From contig CAMBGO010000012.1 in the NCBI GenBank assembly GCA_945866165.1, positions 1 to 21,284 of the forward strand: 21,284 nucleotides of DNA, in the 5' to 3' direction. The notes under the pieces are model-generated. The model saw nothing but the letters and a program-made list of their open reading frames with translations, ran no database searches and was not told the DNA's origin. The DNA comes from Chitinophaga pinensis. Lineage in GTDB: Bacteria > Bacteroidota > Bacteroidia > Chitinophagales > Chitinophagaceae. The first letter of the stretch is position 1. The number at the start of each line of letters is the position of its first letter. Of the stretch, positions 6,740 through 15,928 are shown piece after piece. The position numbers were made by a program, and so were the translations under genes.

Positions 6740-8077
6740 ATGCTTTTTGCTAACCTTTTATTCAACTTCGTCTCGTTATTATCTGCTCAGCCACAAACTG
6801 CAACAGTTATACTTTGGGCTTTATTTATCATTTCAATTGTAATGCTCTTTATGAATTCTGGAGCAGAGATTGCTTTTTTTTCAATTGGCTATAAAGACAT
6901 TAAAAATTTAAGATCAAAAAAATATCCAGGAGCCAATAAAATCCTTTACCTCATACAAGAACCCAATCACCTTATGTCTTCGATGTTGGTTGGTAATACA
7001 GTGTTCAGGTTACTCATCATTCTTCTTTGTAATTATTTAATTCGAGATGATTTTTTTCCAGGGCTTACCGGTGTTTTATTATTTTTAATTAGGCTGCTTA
7101 TTGCTGTTTTCATCATTTTGTTATTTGGTGAATTACTGCCCAAGGTTTGGTCTGCCAACAATCATATCCGATTTGCTTTTTATTCGTCATCATTTGTTTA
7201 TTTGATTTTTTGGATATTTCGAAGGCCTGGAAAATGGTTTGCAATAATGACTGAGAGTATTGAGCGATCATTGGGATTTGATGGTAATGCAAATAACCGA
7301 CTTGATAAAATTGAGGATGCCATTGCATCTGGTTCTTCAATGGAAGTATCTGAAGATGAAAAAAACATATTGAGAGGGGTTGCCCAATTTGGTAATATAA
7401 CTGTTCGAAGGGCCATGCGTGGAAGGCTCGATGTGCATGGGATTGCTGAAGCATCTAATTTCTCAGAAGTAAAACAAAAAGTATCTGAACAGCAATATTC
7501 AAGGTTTCCTGTGTATAAAGACAACCTCGATAGTATTATAGGAATGTTGCATGCAAAAGATTTAATACCTTATCTCGAACAGGGTGAAGATTTTACTTGG
7601 AAACAATTGCTACGGCCCCCATTATTCATTCATGAACAGATGCTTGTTGCCGACTTGTTGAAAAAATTTCAATCTACCAGCATTCATTTTGCTGTGGTAG
7701 TGGATGAATTTGGTGGAACAGATGGTATTATAACCATGGAAGATATTCTTGAAGAGATTGTTGGTGAAATCCGTGATGAATATGATGAAGAAGAGATGGG
7801 TAATATACGCATCGATGATTTCAATTTCATTTTCGATGGTAAAATGATGATCAGTGAGGCTTGCAAAATCATGAAGATGCCCAATTGGATTTTTGATATT
7901 ATAAAAGGAGAAAGCGAAACCATTGCCGGGTTGGTTCTAGAGCTTGCCGGTAAGTTGCCGGAAGTAGGTCAGGAGCTCGTTGCGAAAGATTTTACATTCA
8001 CTGTATTAGAGCGGGCTGAGAATAGGATCAACAGGGTTAAAATTTCCATCGCATCAACCCCAAAACAAATGGCATGA
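6740..8077 (+). CDS. gldE: Gliding motility-associated membrane protein GldE (HlyC/CorC family)
   Basis: A 445-residue inner-membrane protein. Residues 20-165 hold the DUF21/CNNM-type membrane domain with helices at about 21-40, 83-100, 111-130 and 145-160, including GAEIAFFSIG and FGELLPKVW. Two CBS domains follow (about 220-280 and 285-345: SRFPVYKDNLDSIIGMLHAKDL and FAVVVDEFGGTDGIITMEDILEEIVGEIRDEYDEE). The CorC/HlyC transporter-associated domain is at about 355-440. The family is linked to magnesium or cobalt transport. The assignment to GldE rests on the 4-base overlap with gldD and the mutY neighbourhood. GldE works with the other Gld proteins in gliding and type IX secretion; its exact biochemical role is unsettled. 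Confidence 0.92.
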   Translation: MLFANLLFNFVSLLSAQPQTATVILWALFIISIVMLFMNSGAEIAFFSIGYKDIKNLRSKKYPGANKILYLIQEPNHLMSSMLVGNTVFRLLIILLCNYLIRDDFFPGLTGVLLFLIRLLIAVFIILLFGELLPKVWSANNHIRFAFYSSSFVYLIFWIFRRPGKWFAIMTESIERSLGFDGNANNRLDKIEDAIASGSSMEVSEDEKNILRGVAQFGNITVRRAMRGRLDVHGIAEASNFSEVKQKVSEQQYSRFPVYKDNLDSIIGMLHAKDLIPYLEQGEDFTWKQLLRPPLFIHEQMLVADLLKKFQSTSIHFAVVVDEFGGTDGIITMEDILEEIVGEIRDEYDEEEMGNIRIDDFNFIFDGKMMISEACKIMKMPNWIFDIIKGESETIAGLVLELAGKLPEVGQELVAKDFTFTVLERAENRINRVKISIASTPKQMA

Positions 8078-8712
8078 TCCGAAATTGCATAAAGTACTTA
8101 TTATGTTTTCAATTGATTTTTGCATATTCATGTAATAGTGATTTTACACCAAGACCGAGGTCGTATTTTAACGTTGAGCTTCCTAAAAAAACATATCAAG
8201 TATTTGATCAAGAAGGTTATCCATATTCATTTGAATATCCAACGTATGGCAGGATTTCAAAAGAGGTTGATTCTTCCCAAAATGATTTATACTGGATTAA
8301 TATTGATTTCAACGATTTTAATGGAAAAATTTATTTAAGCTATAAAGATCTTAAGAGTTATTCAGTTTATAAGGTAAAGACAGCCGCTGGTTATCGCGAC
8401 TCACTTGTAAAAAATACTTTTGAAGCGTTGCGTGAAGAATCATATAAGATGACCTTCAAACACACTGTTAAGTCAAGCGGTATTGTTGATTCGATTTTTA
8501 GAACATCCACTGGAATTGAAGGGGTTTACTTTTATGTGAGCGGAGATGCAGCAACATCCCGTCAGTTTTATATTACTGATACAACTAACCATTTCATAAG
8601 AGGGGCCTTGTATTTTGATGCAACTCCTAACTCAGATTCACTATCCCTTGTAAGTCGCTTTCTAGATGTTGACATGAAGCATCTGATTGAATCCTTTAGG
8701 TGGAAGAATTAG
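8074..8712 (+). CDS. gldD: Gliding motility lipoprotein GldD
   Basis: A 212-residue lipoprotein that starts inside the gldE stop (ATGA overlap), implying translational coupling. The signal peptide ends at Cys20 in FAYSC. Family hallmarks include FTPRPRSYFNVELPKKTY after the lipid site, PYSFEYPTYGRI, the LYWINIDF...KIYLSYK block, and the C-terminal run with FYITDTTNHFIRGALYFDATPNSDSL and a final ESFRWKN. GldD is required for gliding and type IX secretion in Flavobacterium johnsoniae; in non-gliding Bacteroidota it supports secretion. No catalytic motif is known. A weak intrinsic terminator follows, and the convergent argH ends 54 bases downstream. Confidence 0.95.
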   Translation: MIRNCIKYLLCFQLIFAYSCNSDFTPRPRSYFNVELPKKTYQVFDQEGYPYSFEYPTYGRISKEVDSSQNDLYWINIDFNDFNGKIYLSYKDLKSYSVYKVKTAAGYRDSLVKNTFEALREESYKMTFKHTVKSSGIVDSIFRTSTGIEGVYFYVSGDAATSRQFYITDTTNHFIRGALYFDATPNSDSLSLVSRFLDVDMKHLIESFRWKN

Positions 8713-8719
8713 GCTAAAT

Positions 8720-8742
8720 GTATTTAGGTGGAAATACTTTTT
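8720..8742 (+). terminator. Weak intrinsic terminator after gldD
   Basis: GTATTT (8720-8725) and AAATAC (8732-8737) form a 6-bp stem around a 6-base loop, followed by TTTTT. It lies 8 bases after the gldD stop. The stem is AT-rich, so efficiency is uncertain. Confidence 0.45.
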
Positions 8743-8765
8743 GCTAGATTATCTGAATTATCTAC

Positions 8766-10073
8766 TCAGCGTTTTTCGATGTTTGAAGCAATCTTCTTCA
8801 TTTGTTCTATGATTTCTTCATTGCATAAATTTCCTATGCTGCCTTCATGGGTATGATGCAGCTCTCTCGATGAATCATATTTAAATTCACCTTTTTCTAT
8901 TTGGTTTCCAACTTGTGCATAGGCATCCCTAAACGGAATGCCTTTGTTTACAAGTTCATTTACGGCTTCAACACTGAAGAGGTGAGCATATTTTTCATCT
9001 TGTAGGATATTTTCTTTAATTGAAATTGATGACAACATTAGTTTCATCATAGATATACAAGCATCTAATTCTTTTATGGCAGGGAATAATATTTCTTTTG
9101 TGAGTTGCATATCCCTGTGATAGCCGGATGGAAGGTTGTTGGTTAGAAGAGTAAGTTCATTTGGGATAGCTTGAATGCGGTTGCATTTTGCTCTAATCAA
9201 TTCAAATACATCTGGATTTTTTTTATGTGGCATGATGCTACTGCCTGTAGTTAATTCGTCTGGAAAGTGAATGAATCCGAAGTTCTGATTCATGTATAGG
9301 CAACAGTCCATTGCCAATTTTGAGAGTGTTGCTGCACAAGATGCAATTGCAGTTGAAACCATTTTTTCGGTTTTACCCCTGCTCATTTGGGCATAAATAG
9401 AGTTATAGTTAAGTGTATTGAATTGAAGTAATTCGGTTGTTCTGCTTCTATTTAGGTTGAAGGATGATCCATATCCTGCTCCGCTGCCTAGGGGATTTTT
9501 GTTAGTAACATTCCATGCCGCTGATAAAAACTCCATGTCATCAACAAGGCTCTCGGCATAAGCACCAAGCCAAAGTCCTATTGATGATGGCATGGCAATT
9601 TGCAAGTGCGTATATCCAGGGATTAGTTTCTTTTTATTTTCCTCACTTTTCAGAATCAGCAGATCAAATAAGCTAATTATACTTTCTTTTACATGATAGA
9701 TTTCGCTTCTTAAGAATAATTTTATGTCAACTGCAACTTGATCATTTCTGCTTCTTCCGCTATGTATCATTTTGCCAATGTCGCCAATACGCTTAGTTAG
9801 CATCCATTCTATCTGCGAGTGTATATCTTCTGCGTTTTCTTCAATTGAAAAATTTCCTGATTCAATTTCTTTGAGAATTTCATTCAGTGTAACTACGGCA
9901 AGATCAGCCTCTTCTTTTTTCATCAGTCCATTTTCTCCCAACATCGTTACATGTGCGATGGATCCTTGCACATCAAATGTTGCCATCAACATATCGAAAT
10001 TGCGGTCTTGACCAACTGTAAAATGTTCAATTTGTTCTGCAGTTGATGTTTTTTCTTTGCTCCATAGTTTCAT
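8766..10073 (-). CDS. argH: Argininosuccinate lyase
   Basis: A 435-residue enzyme of the aspartase/fumarase superfamily. It splits argininosuccinate into arginine and fumarate, the last step of arginine synthesis. The superfamily signature GSSIMPHKKNPD is intact, with the catalytic Ser in the mobile loop and Lys of KKN. Upstream HSGRSRNDQVAVD and GYTHLQIAMPSS (catalytic His) are the other two conserved regions. It is slightly shorter than the roughly 460 residues of E. coli ArgH. It is the last gene of the arginine operon, 26 bases after argE', and converges on gldD. Confidence 0.96.
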   Translation of the reverse strand: MKLWSKEKTSTAEQIEHFTVGQDRNFDMLMATFDVQGSIAHVTMLGENGLMKKEEADLAVVTLNEILKEIESGNFSIEENAEDIHSQIEWMLTKRIGDIGKMIHSGRSRNDQVAVDIKLFLRSEIYHVKESIISLFDLLILKSEENKKKLIPGYTHLQIAMPSSIGLWLGAYAESLVDDMEFLSAAWNVTNKNPLGSGAGYGSSFNLNRSRTTELLQFNTLNYNSIYAQMSRGKTEKMVSTAIASCAATLSKLAMDCCLYMNQNFGFIHFPDELTTGSSIMPHKKNPDVFELIRAKCNRIQAIPNELTLLTNNLPSGYHRDMQLTKEILFPAIKELDACISMMKLMLSSISIKENILQDEKYAHLFSVEAVNELVNKGIPFRDAYAQVGNQIEKGEFKYDSSRELHHTHEGSIGNLCNEEIIEQMKKIASNIEKR

Positions 10074-10099
10074 GATACAGTATTTATGCTGATGGCGTA

Positions 10100-11200
10100 T
10101 TAAAATAAACTTGCTGTTTGTTCAAGCAGTTTTATATAACCTTCAATTCCTTTTTCAACTTCTTCAATTAAAATAAATTCATCGGCAGTATGACTTCTTG
10201 CAGAATCGCCTGGTCCAATTTTTAATGCGGGGAAGGTCATCAATGCTTTGTCTGATGTAGTGGGTGATCCATAGTGAGTTAATCCCATTGATATTCCTGC
10301 TTTTACCAAGACATGATCCAGGGGAATCATGGTTGATTTCATTCTAAAACTACGTGCCGTTAGATCACTCTTTAATACACTATTTAATATTGATATTATT
10401 TCTTTAAAACTATACAATTCATTTACCCTAATGTCGATTAGAAATTTGCATTCTGCGGGAACTACATTGTGCGCCTTGTTGGGAGTTTCAATTGAGGTGA
10501 CTGTTACTTTCGCTTTCCCCGTTAATGGAGATACTTTATCAAGCTCAAGCGATTGTATCGCAGCAATATCTTCCATTGCAATAGTGATTGCATTGATTCC
10601 TTCTTCCCTTGCAGCGTGTCCGGATTTACCTCTTGCAACAGCATCTATCACAAGCAATCCCTTTTCCGCCACAGCCATTTGCATCTTAGTGGGTTCTCCA
10701 ACCAATGCACCAATGATCTCAGAGCCCTCAAGCCTTTCTAAAAATAATTTATCATTAAGCAACAATTCAATTCCATTCTTTCCTGAAATCTCTTCTTCAG
10801 CAGTTGCAGCCAATACAAGGTTAAATGGAAGGGTATTGTTTTTATGATAAAAAATAAAAGTAGCAATCAGCGAAACCAAGCATCCTCCTGCGTCATTGCT
10901 ACCTAGTCCAATTATTTTTCCATCATGTTCTAATGGTATAAATGGATCCGATGTGTACCCAATTGCAGGTTTAACTGTATCATGATGAGAATTCAGTAAA
11001 ATTGTTTTTTTGCTTTTATCGAAACGTTCGGTTTTAGCAAATACGTTATTTAGGACCCTAAAAGTTTCAACACCGTTCTGTTGAAGAAATTGTTCAATGA
11101 TATCTGCAACCTCTTTCTCCTCCGTGCTGAAGGATGGGGTTGATATCATTTTTTTTAACAATGATAAAGCGTTATCTGAATATGGTTTTAGTCTATCCAT
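10100..11200 (-). CDS. argE': M20 family N-acyl-citrulline deacylase (ArgE-like)
   Basis: A 366-residue zinc metallohydrolase. A GTG at 11230 would give a longer protein overlapping argB; ATG at 11198-11200, 7 bases after the argB stop, gives the family-typical MDRLKPYSDNALSLLKKMIS start. M20 motifs are NSHHDTV (His72, Asp74), GSNDAGG (Asp103, bridging), AATAEEEISG (Glu135 catalytic, Glu136 metal), GEPT, and a C-terminal RSHTADEF supplying the last His. The dimerisation domain is in the middle (GKSGHAARE). Because the operon's transcarbamylase acts on acylated ornithine, the substrate should be N-succinyl- or N-acetyl-citrulline rather than acylornithine (inference from operon logic). It releases citrulline for ArgG. 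Confidence 0.88.
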   Translation of the reverse strand: MDRLKPYSDNALSLLKKMISTPSFSTEEKEVADIIEQFLQQNGVETFRVLNNVFAKTERFDKSKKTILLNSHHDTVKPAIGYTSDPFIPLEHDGKIIGLGSNDAGGCLVSLIATFIFYHKNNTLPFNLVLAATAEEEISGKNGIELLLNDKLFLERLEGSEIIGALVGEPTKMQMAVAEKGLLVIDAVARGKSGHAAREEGINAITIAMEDIAAIQSLELDKVSPLTGKAKVTVTSIETPNKAHNVVPAECKFLIDIRVNELYSFKEIISILNSVLKSDLTARSFRMKSTMIPLDHVLVKAGISMGLTHYGSPTTSDKALMTFPALKIGPGDSARSHTADEFILIEEVEKGIEGYIKLLEQTASLF

Positions 11201-11207
11201 GAATTTA

Positions 11208-11993
11208 TTATGATGAAATGCTCGTCCCACTATTTCCGCCTACTAACGAAACTAAATCAAGCGCGTCTCCAATTATTACAGTTTTGACTCCTGCGCCTGT
11301 TGCCTCGAGCGCATTTTCAATCTTAGGAATCATTCCAGCAAAAATCTTTCCTTCACTTTTTAACTGTTTAAATATTTCATTTGTGATTGCTGGCACCAAT
11401 ATTTTATCATCATCAATATCGAGTAGCACTCCTTTTTTTTCAAAAGCGTATATCAACGTAGTTTCAAAAATATTACTAAGCGACTTTGCAATTTCCTGGG
11501 CTATCGTATCTGCATTGGTATTCAATAACTGACCTTTTTTGTCTTGGGTAATAGGTGCTACTACAATGCTTAATTGATTTTCAAGCATAGTTTGAAATAT
11601 GTTCGTGTTCACAAAATCTATATCTCCGACAAATCCAAAATCAATTTCTTCATGAATTCTTTTATGTGCCATGATGCTTCCTGCATCTGCTCCTGAAATA
11701 CCAATAGCAGGATTATCAAGTGCATTTAACTTTGCAACGATGGTTTTGTTGATATATCCTGCATATACCATAGTTGCTATTTTTAATGTTTCTGCATCCG
11801 TAATTCTTCTGCCCTCAACCATTTTTTGGGGGATGTTCAACTTCTCCGCCATTAATGTTGCCAATTTTCCTCCACCATGAACGAGGATTTTATTTCCTTT
11901 GATGGCAGCAAATGCTTCAAGGAACAGATTCAATTTGCTTTCATCATCTAAGATGTTTCCACCAACCTTTATTATGTGGAGGGATTGTTTCAT
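11208..11993 (-). CDS. argB: N-acylglutamate kinase (acetylglutamate kinase family)
   Basis: A 261-residue amino-acid kinase. It phosphorylates the gamma-carboxyl of N-acylglutamate, step two of the pathway. Conserved elements are IIKVGGNILDD (phosphate-binding Lys), ILVHGGGKLAT (glycine loop), KMVEGRRITDAETLKIA (acylglutamate Arg), and LLNTNADTIAQEIA (Asn/Asp near the nucleotide). The C-terminal GMIPKIENALEATGAGVKTVII is also typical. It lacks the N-terminal arginine-sensing helix of the feedback-inhibited hexameric enzymes, which suggests it is not strongly arginine-inhibited (inference). Its ATG overlaps the argF' stop by one base. Whether the acyl group is acetyl or succinyl cannot be read here directly. 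Confidence 0.93.
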   Translation of the reverse strand: MKQSLHIIKVGGNILDDESKLNLFLEAFAAIKGNKILVHGGGKLATLMAEKLNIPQKMVEGRRITDAETLKIATMVYAGYINKTIVAKLNALDNPAIGISGADAGSIMAHKRIHEEIDFGFVGDIDFVNTNIFQTMLENQLSIVVAPITQDKKGQLLNTNADTIAQEIAKSLSNIFETTLIYAFEKKGVLLDIDDDKILVPAITNEIFKQLKSEGKIFAGMIPKIENALEATGAGVKTVIIGDALDLVSLVGGNSGTSISS

Positions 11994-12976
11994 TATAAAA
12001 CTTGGTTGTTAATTGAATTAACTAGTAGTTCACTCAATACTGCCTGTGCCGCCCAAACCCTGTTCGATGCTTCTTTTGTAACTAAGCTGTTTGATCCATC
12101 GAGAATTTCATCTGATAGTTCTACGTTCCTTCTTACTGGCAAACAGTGCAATATTTTTGCATTGTTTGTGCTGATTAGTTTTTCATTTGTCATCATCCAA
12201 GAACCACTGACTTCTGGAATCATTCCATAATTGGTATATGCACTCCAGTTTTTTACATATATAAAATCTGCATTTTTTAAAGCTTCATTCTGATTGTACT
12301 CAATTGTTGCACCTTGAGTAAATTCTTCTTTCAATTCATAACCTATTGGATGTGTAATTGTAAACTCAGCTTCACCCCATTTATTTACCCACTGAGCAAA
12401 GCTATTTGCCACACATTGTGGTAATGCTTTTATGTGCGGCGCCCATGTCATTACAATTTTTGGTTTTCTACTTTCCATTTTTTGTGCCTGCATTGATTCA
12501 GATATCGTGATGATATCTGTCAAGCTTTGCAATGGATGAAGGGTTGCGCTTTCAAGGCTCAATATTGGCTTGCCAGTATATTTGATGAATTGATTCAAGA
12601 TATATTCGCTATAGTCTTCTTCCTTGTTTTTTAGGGAAGGGAATGTTCTAATTGCCAAGACATCAAAATAATTTCCCAATATCGGTGCAGCATCTTTTAC
12701 ATGTTCAACAGTAGTCCCATTCATGATTGCACCATCAGCAAATTCCAATGCCCAACCATCTTGTCCTACATTAAAAATAACTGTTTCCATCCCAAGCTGT
12801 TGGGCAGCGATTTGTGTGCTCAGTCTCGTCCTCATACTTGGGTTTAAAAAAAGACAACCTATCCGTTTGTGCTTGCCCAAGCTTTCATCCTTCCATGGAG
12901 TCGACTTGTACATCAAGGCCTTTTCTACCAATGCTGATATGGATTTTACGTCATGTGCAGATGTGAAGTGGTTCAT
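11993..12976 (-). CDS. argF': N-succinylornithine (or N-acetylornithine) carbamoyltransferase
   Basis: A 327-residue member of the unusual transcarbamylase group found in Bacteroidota and Xanthomonas. It transfers carbamoyl phosphate to an N-acylated ornithine. The carbamoyl-phosphate loop is S47-M-R-T-R51; HPLQSLTDI, MTWAPHIKALPQ and HCLPVRRNVELSDEI are the other core motifs and match the Bacteroides fragilis N-succinylornithine enzyme. The residue before EH in GTTVEHV is Val90. Published work, as I recall it, shows this position is Pro in the B. fragilis succinyl enzyme and Glu in the Xanthomonas acetyl enzyme, and small or hydrophobic replacements allow succinylornithine. Val90 therefore favours succinylornithine. 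It lies 5 bases after argD. Confidence 0.92.
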   Translation of the reverse strand: MNHFTSAHDVKSISALVEKALMYKSTPWKDESLGKHKRIGCLFLNPSMRTRLSTQIAAQQLGMETVIFNVGQDGWALEFADGAIMNGTTVEHVKDAAPILGNYFDVLAIRTFPSLKNKEEDYSEYILNQFIKYTGKPILSLESATLHPLQSLTDIITISESMQAQKMESRKPKIVMTWAPHIKALPQCVANSFAQWVNKWGEAEFTITHPIGYELKEEFTQGATIEYNQNEALKNADFIYVKNWSAYTNYGMIPEVSGSWMMTNEKLISTNNAKILHCLPVRRNVELSDEILDGSNSLVTKEASNRVWAAQAVLSELLVNSINNQVL

Positions 12977-12981
12977 AAGGC

Positions 12982-14124
12982 TTATGGTTGATAGGCTGTT
13001 ATGGCTATTTTTAATGTTGATATAAAGGTAGTTGCATCGTTCATATTAAGTGCAAGTGATGGCAACAGCCTGATTACGTTGGGTTTTGCTTCCCCTGTAA
13101 AAATCTTGTATTTAAATAATAGGTCTTTTTTTAGGTTTTTGTATTCATCTGGAACATCAAATCCAATCATCAAGCCACGACCTCTTACACCACTAATTTG
13201 TGGAATCAGTTTTAATTCGTTCATCAAATAGTCGCCAACGGTTTTTGCATTTTCCATTAGCGATTCTTTTTGCATGACTTCCAATACGGCCAATGCGGCT
13301 GCACATGCGAGGTGGTTTCCGCCAAAAGTCGTTCCAAGCATTGAATGTTTTGCTTTGAATTTCGGAGAAACAATAATTCCTCCGATAGGGAATCCATTCC
13401 CCATGCCCTTTGCCATGGAGTAAATATCTGCTTCTACACCTGCGCAGTCGTGACTAAAAAAAATGCCCGATCTTCCATATCCACATTGTACTGAGTCCGC
13501 AATATATATTGAGCCATATTGATCACAAAGCTTTCTGATGGCTATTAAGAAATTGTTGCTTGCAACATTTATACCGCCAACACCTTGTATTCCTTCAATA
13601 ATTATTGCGGCTACCTCATTTCCTTTTTCAGTGAAATAATTGGTAAGTGTTTCTATATCATTGAAAGGAAGAAATACAATATTGTCGGTTTCATTTACAG
13701 GTGCTACTATAGATGGGTTATCGGTTGCAGCAACTGCCAATGAAGTTCTTCCATGAAATGCTTTTTTAAAAGAAACAATTTTTTTTCTATTTGTATGAAA
13801 AGAAGCGAGTTTTAAAGCATTCTCATTTGCCTCTGCTCCTGAATTGCAAAGGAATAGTTCAAAATCTTTTTTACCTGATACTTCTCCTAGTTTTTCAGCC
13901 AGCTCTTCCTGTAATGGTATTTTTATGGAGTTAGAATAGAATGCGATTTTGTTTAATTGCTCTTCAATTCTTTTTACCCAATGGGGATGTGTATGACCAA
14001 TACTAATAACGGCATGACCGCCATATAAATCCATGTATTCTATTCCATTATTATCCCATACCCTAGATCCCAATGCCTTGGTAATGGTGATGTCATTAAT
14101 TGGATATACGTCGAATAGTTTCAT
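12982..14124 (-). CDS. argD: N-acylornithine aminotransferase (class III, PLP)
   Basis: A 380-residue class III aminotransferase. It converts N-acyl-glutamate semialdehyde to N-acylornithine with glutamate as donor. The PLP-binding lysine is Lys239 in SMAKGMGNGFPIGG. Other signatures are FLCNSGAEANENALKLA (phosphate loop), FHGRTSLAVAATDN, IIIEGIQGVGG and the IADSVQCGYGRSG block with Asp210 and Gln213. It starts within the proC stop (ATGA overlap), so it is probably translationally coupled. The position beside the acylornithine transcarbamylase marks it as the biosynthetic enzyme rather than ornithine or GABA transaminase. Confidence 0.94.
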   Translation of the reverse strand: MKLFDVYPINDITITKALGSRVWDNNGIEYMDLYGGHAVISIGHTHPHWVKRIEEQLNKIAFYSNSIKIPLQEELAEKLGEVSGKKDFELFLCNSGAEANENALKLASFHTNRKKIVSFKKAFHGRTSLAVAATDNPSIVAPVNETDNIVFLPFNDIETLTNYFTEKGNEVAAIIIEGIQGVGGINVASNNFLIAIRKLCDQYGSIYIADSVQCGYGRSGIFFSHDCAGVEADIYSMAKGMGNGFPIGGIIVSPKFKAKHSMLGTTFGGNHLACAAALAVLEVMQKESLMENAKTVGDYLMNELKLIPQISGVRGRGLMIGFDVPDEYKNLKKDLLFKYKIFTGEAKPNVIRLLPSLALNMNDATTFISTLKIAITAYQP

Positions 14125-14924
14125 GATGACTTATAAAGATTGTTTGCTATACTGGATGAAAGCTTAATGCCTTTTATCATGGCTGAACTCAGTCCCTGGT
14201 GTTCCATTTCGTTTAATCCAGCTATTGTGCATCCTTTTGGTGAAGTTACTTTGTCAATTTCTTCTTCTGGATGTGTTTTATTTTCTGTTAGCAATTTTGC
14301 TGCACCGAGTGCTGTTTGTGATGCTATTTTCAAAGCATCTCCAGCATGGAATCCAATTTCAACCCCACCTTGAGAAGCTGCTCTAATGGTTCTTAGGAAA
14401 AAAGCAATACCACAAGCGCACAAGGCTGTTGCGGCACTCATCAATTCTTCTTCAATGATGATGCTTTGACCGAGTGCATTGAAAATATCCTGCACCATTT
14501 TCATATCGTCTTCTGTCGCATTTGCAGCCGATAGGCATGTCATGCTTTCTCTTACTTTCATTGCAGTATTGGGCATGGCCCTTATGATCCGGATTTTATC
14601 ATTTAGGATTTCACGAAAGACTGAAGTATTGGCTCCTGTTACTACCGATACAAAAAGTTGTTTCTTGAGGTTGATAACTGGCTTTATTTCAAGGAGCAGG
14701 TCATTCAGCTGTTGGGGCAATACGCAAATGAAAATGGCATCAGCATTTTTTACAGCATCTTTATTAGATATGTTTGTTTGATAACCCATTTTTTCTAATG
14801 CTATTAACTCTTTTGTATTTCTCTTAGTCAGTGTGATATCTTGCTTTTTGCACACCTTACTCTCAACAAGTCCCTGTGCCAAAGACATGCCTATATTTCC
14901 TGCTCCGAGTATTGTTGCTTTCAT
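14121..14924 (-). CDS. proC: Pyrroline-5-carboxylate reductase
   Basis: A 267-residue enzyme from ATG 14924. A TTG at 14945 would extend it into argC, but the ATG directly begins the Rossmann motif MKATILGAGNIGMSLAQGL. It reduces 1-pyrroline-5-carboxylate to proline with NAD(P)H. Family blocks present are IFICVLPQQ, RAMPNTAMKVRESMTCL, and the C-terminal substrate-binding helices ending in TSPKGCTIAGLNEMEHQGL (the family's TSPGGTT-like site). Its place inside the arginine operon, with 10 bases to argC and a 4-base overlap with argD, ties proline to arginine synthesis. A role on an acylated arginine intermediate cannot be excluded from sequence alone, but proline synthesis is the default call. 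Confidence 0.93.
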   Translation of the reverse strand: MKATILGAGNIGMSLAQGLVESKVCKKQDITLTKRNTKELIALEKMGYQTNISNKDAVKNADAIFICVLPQQLNDLLLEIKPVINLKKQLFVSVVTGANTSVFREILNDKIRIIRAMPNTAMKVRESMTCLSAANATEDDMKMVQDIFNALGQSIIIEEELMSAATALCACGIAFFLRTIRAASQGGVEIGFHAGDALKIASQTALGAAKLLTENKTHPEEEIDKVTSPKGCTIAGLNEMEHQGLSSAMIKGIKLSSSIANNLYKSS

Positions 14925-14934
14925 TGTAGTTTTT

Positions 14935-15918
14935 TTAAAATGCAATTGACTTAAGGTGTAGTCCTGTTGTTTCTTCTAGTCCAAACATCAGGTTCATATT
15001 TTGAACGGCTTGTCCACTTGCTCCCTTCAATAGATTGTCAATCACTGAATGGATAGCAATTGTATCATTTGTTTTTTCAATGTTGATAAAACATTTGTTT
15101 GTTCCAACTGCTTGCTTCATGTATATGGGTTCTTTTGAAAAAATAGTAAAGGGATGATCCTTGAAAAAAGAATCATATAAATCATTAACCTCATTTAAAT
15201 CCAAGTTTGATTTCATCGTTGAAGAAACAAAGATTCCTCTTGGGAAATCACCTCGCCATGGTACGAAGTTTACATTCGCATCATGGTTTGTTTGCAATTG
15301 GTTTAAAGTTTGATGTATTTCTGCTAAGTGCTGATGTGTTAATGTTTTATATGCCTGTATGTTATTTGCTCTCCAACTGAAGTGACCTGTTTTACTTAGT
15401 GATTGACCTGCTCCTGTTGAGCCCGTTATACCAGTTGTATAGACTTCATTGATCAGTCCTTTGGAAGCCAGTGGAAGTAATCCGAGTTCAATTGCAGTTG
15501 CAAAGCAACCTGGGTTTGCGACAGCATGAGCGGATCGAATTTTCTCCTTGTTTAATTCAGGAAGTCCATAAACAAATTCTTTGTTACCAGATTTGTTATG
15601 TTCTTTAATTCTGAAATCATTGGCTAGGTCAATTATTTTAATTGTATCGTTGAACTTATTTTCTTTAAGAAAATTGCTTGATTCACCATGACCTAAACAA
15701 AGAAAAAGCAGGTCAATGTCTTCACTTACTTTATCTGAAAAAAGTATATCGGTTTCTCCGAGAAGATCTTGGTGCACATGGTGTAAAGGTTTGCCAGCAT
15801 TGCTTCTGCTATGAACGAAAATCAATTGTGCATTTGGATGATTTAGCAAGACGCGAATCAGTTCACCGCCGGTATATCCTGCTCCTCCGATGATTCCAAT
15901 GCGAATGTTACTGTTCAT
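14935..15918 (-). CDS. argC: N-acyl-gamma-glutamyl-phosphate reductase
   Basis: A 327-residue NADPH-dependent reductase that makes N-acyl-glutamate semialdehyde from the ArgB product. The N-terminal Rossmann motif GIIGGAGYTGGELIRVLLNHP is intact. The catalytic Cys138 is in AVANPGCFATAIELGLLPL. TGITGSTGAGQS and the HQHLAEI region (catalytic His) follow. Only 10 bases separate it from argG upstream and from proC downstream. As for the neighbouring enzymes, acetyl versus succinyl specificity is not decidable from obvious motifs. Confidence 0.95.
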   Translation of the reverse strand: MNSNIRIGIIGGAGYTGGELIRVLLNHPNAQLIFVHSRSNAGKPLHHVHQDLLGETDILFSDKVSEDIDLLFLCLGHGESSNFLKENKFNDTIKIIDLANDFRIKEHNKSGNKEFVYGLPELNKEKIRSAHAVANPGCFATAIELGLLPLASKGLINEVYTTGITGSTGAGQSLSKTGHFSWRANNIQAYKTLTHQHLAEIHQTLNQLQTNHDANVNFVPWRGDFPRGIFVSSTMKSNLDLNEVNDLYDSFFKDHPFTIFSKEPIYMKQAVGTNKCFINIEKTNDTIAIHSVIDNLLKGASGQAVQNMNLMFGLEETTGLHLKSIAF

Positions 15919-15928
15919 AATTTGTTTT

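Noticed and set aside
7113..7524. Two minus-strand open frames of about 110 codons
   Set aside because: Both are antisense to gldE, whose domains are continuous through this region; their composition is that of shadow frames.
10329..10847. 172-codon plus-strand open frame
   Set aside because: It lies wholly antisense within the M20 deacylase gene, has low-complexity Ser/Ile/Leu composition typical of a mirror frame, and no motif.
11201..11230. GTG start for the M20 deacylase
   Set aside because: It would overlap the argB end and add ten residues not typical of the family; the ATG at 11200 sits well placed after the argB stop.
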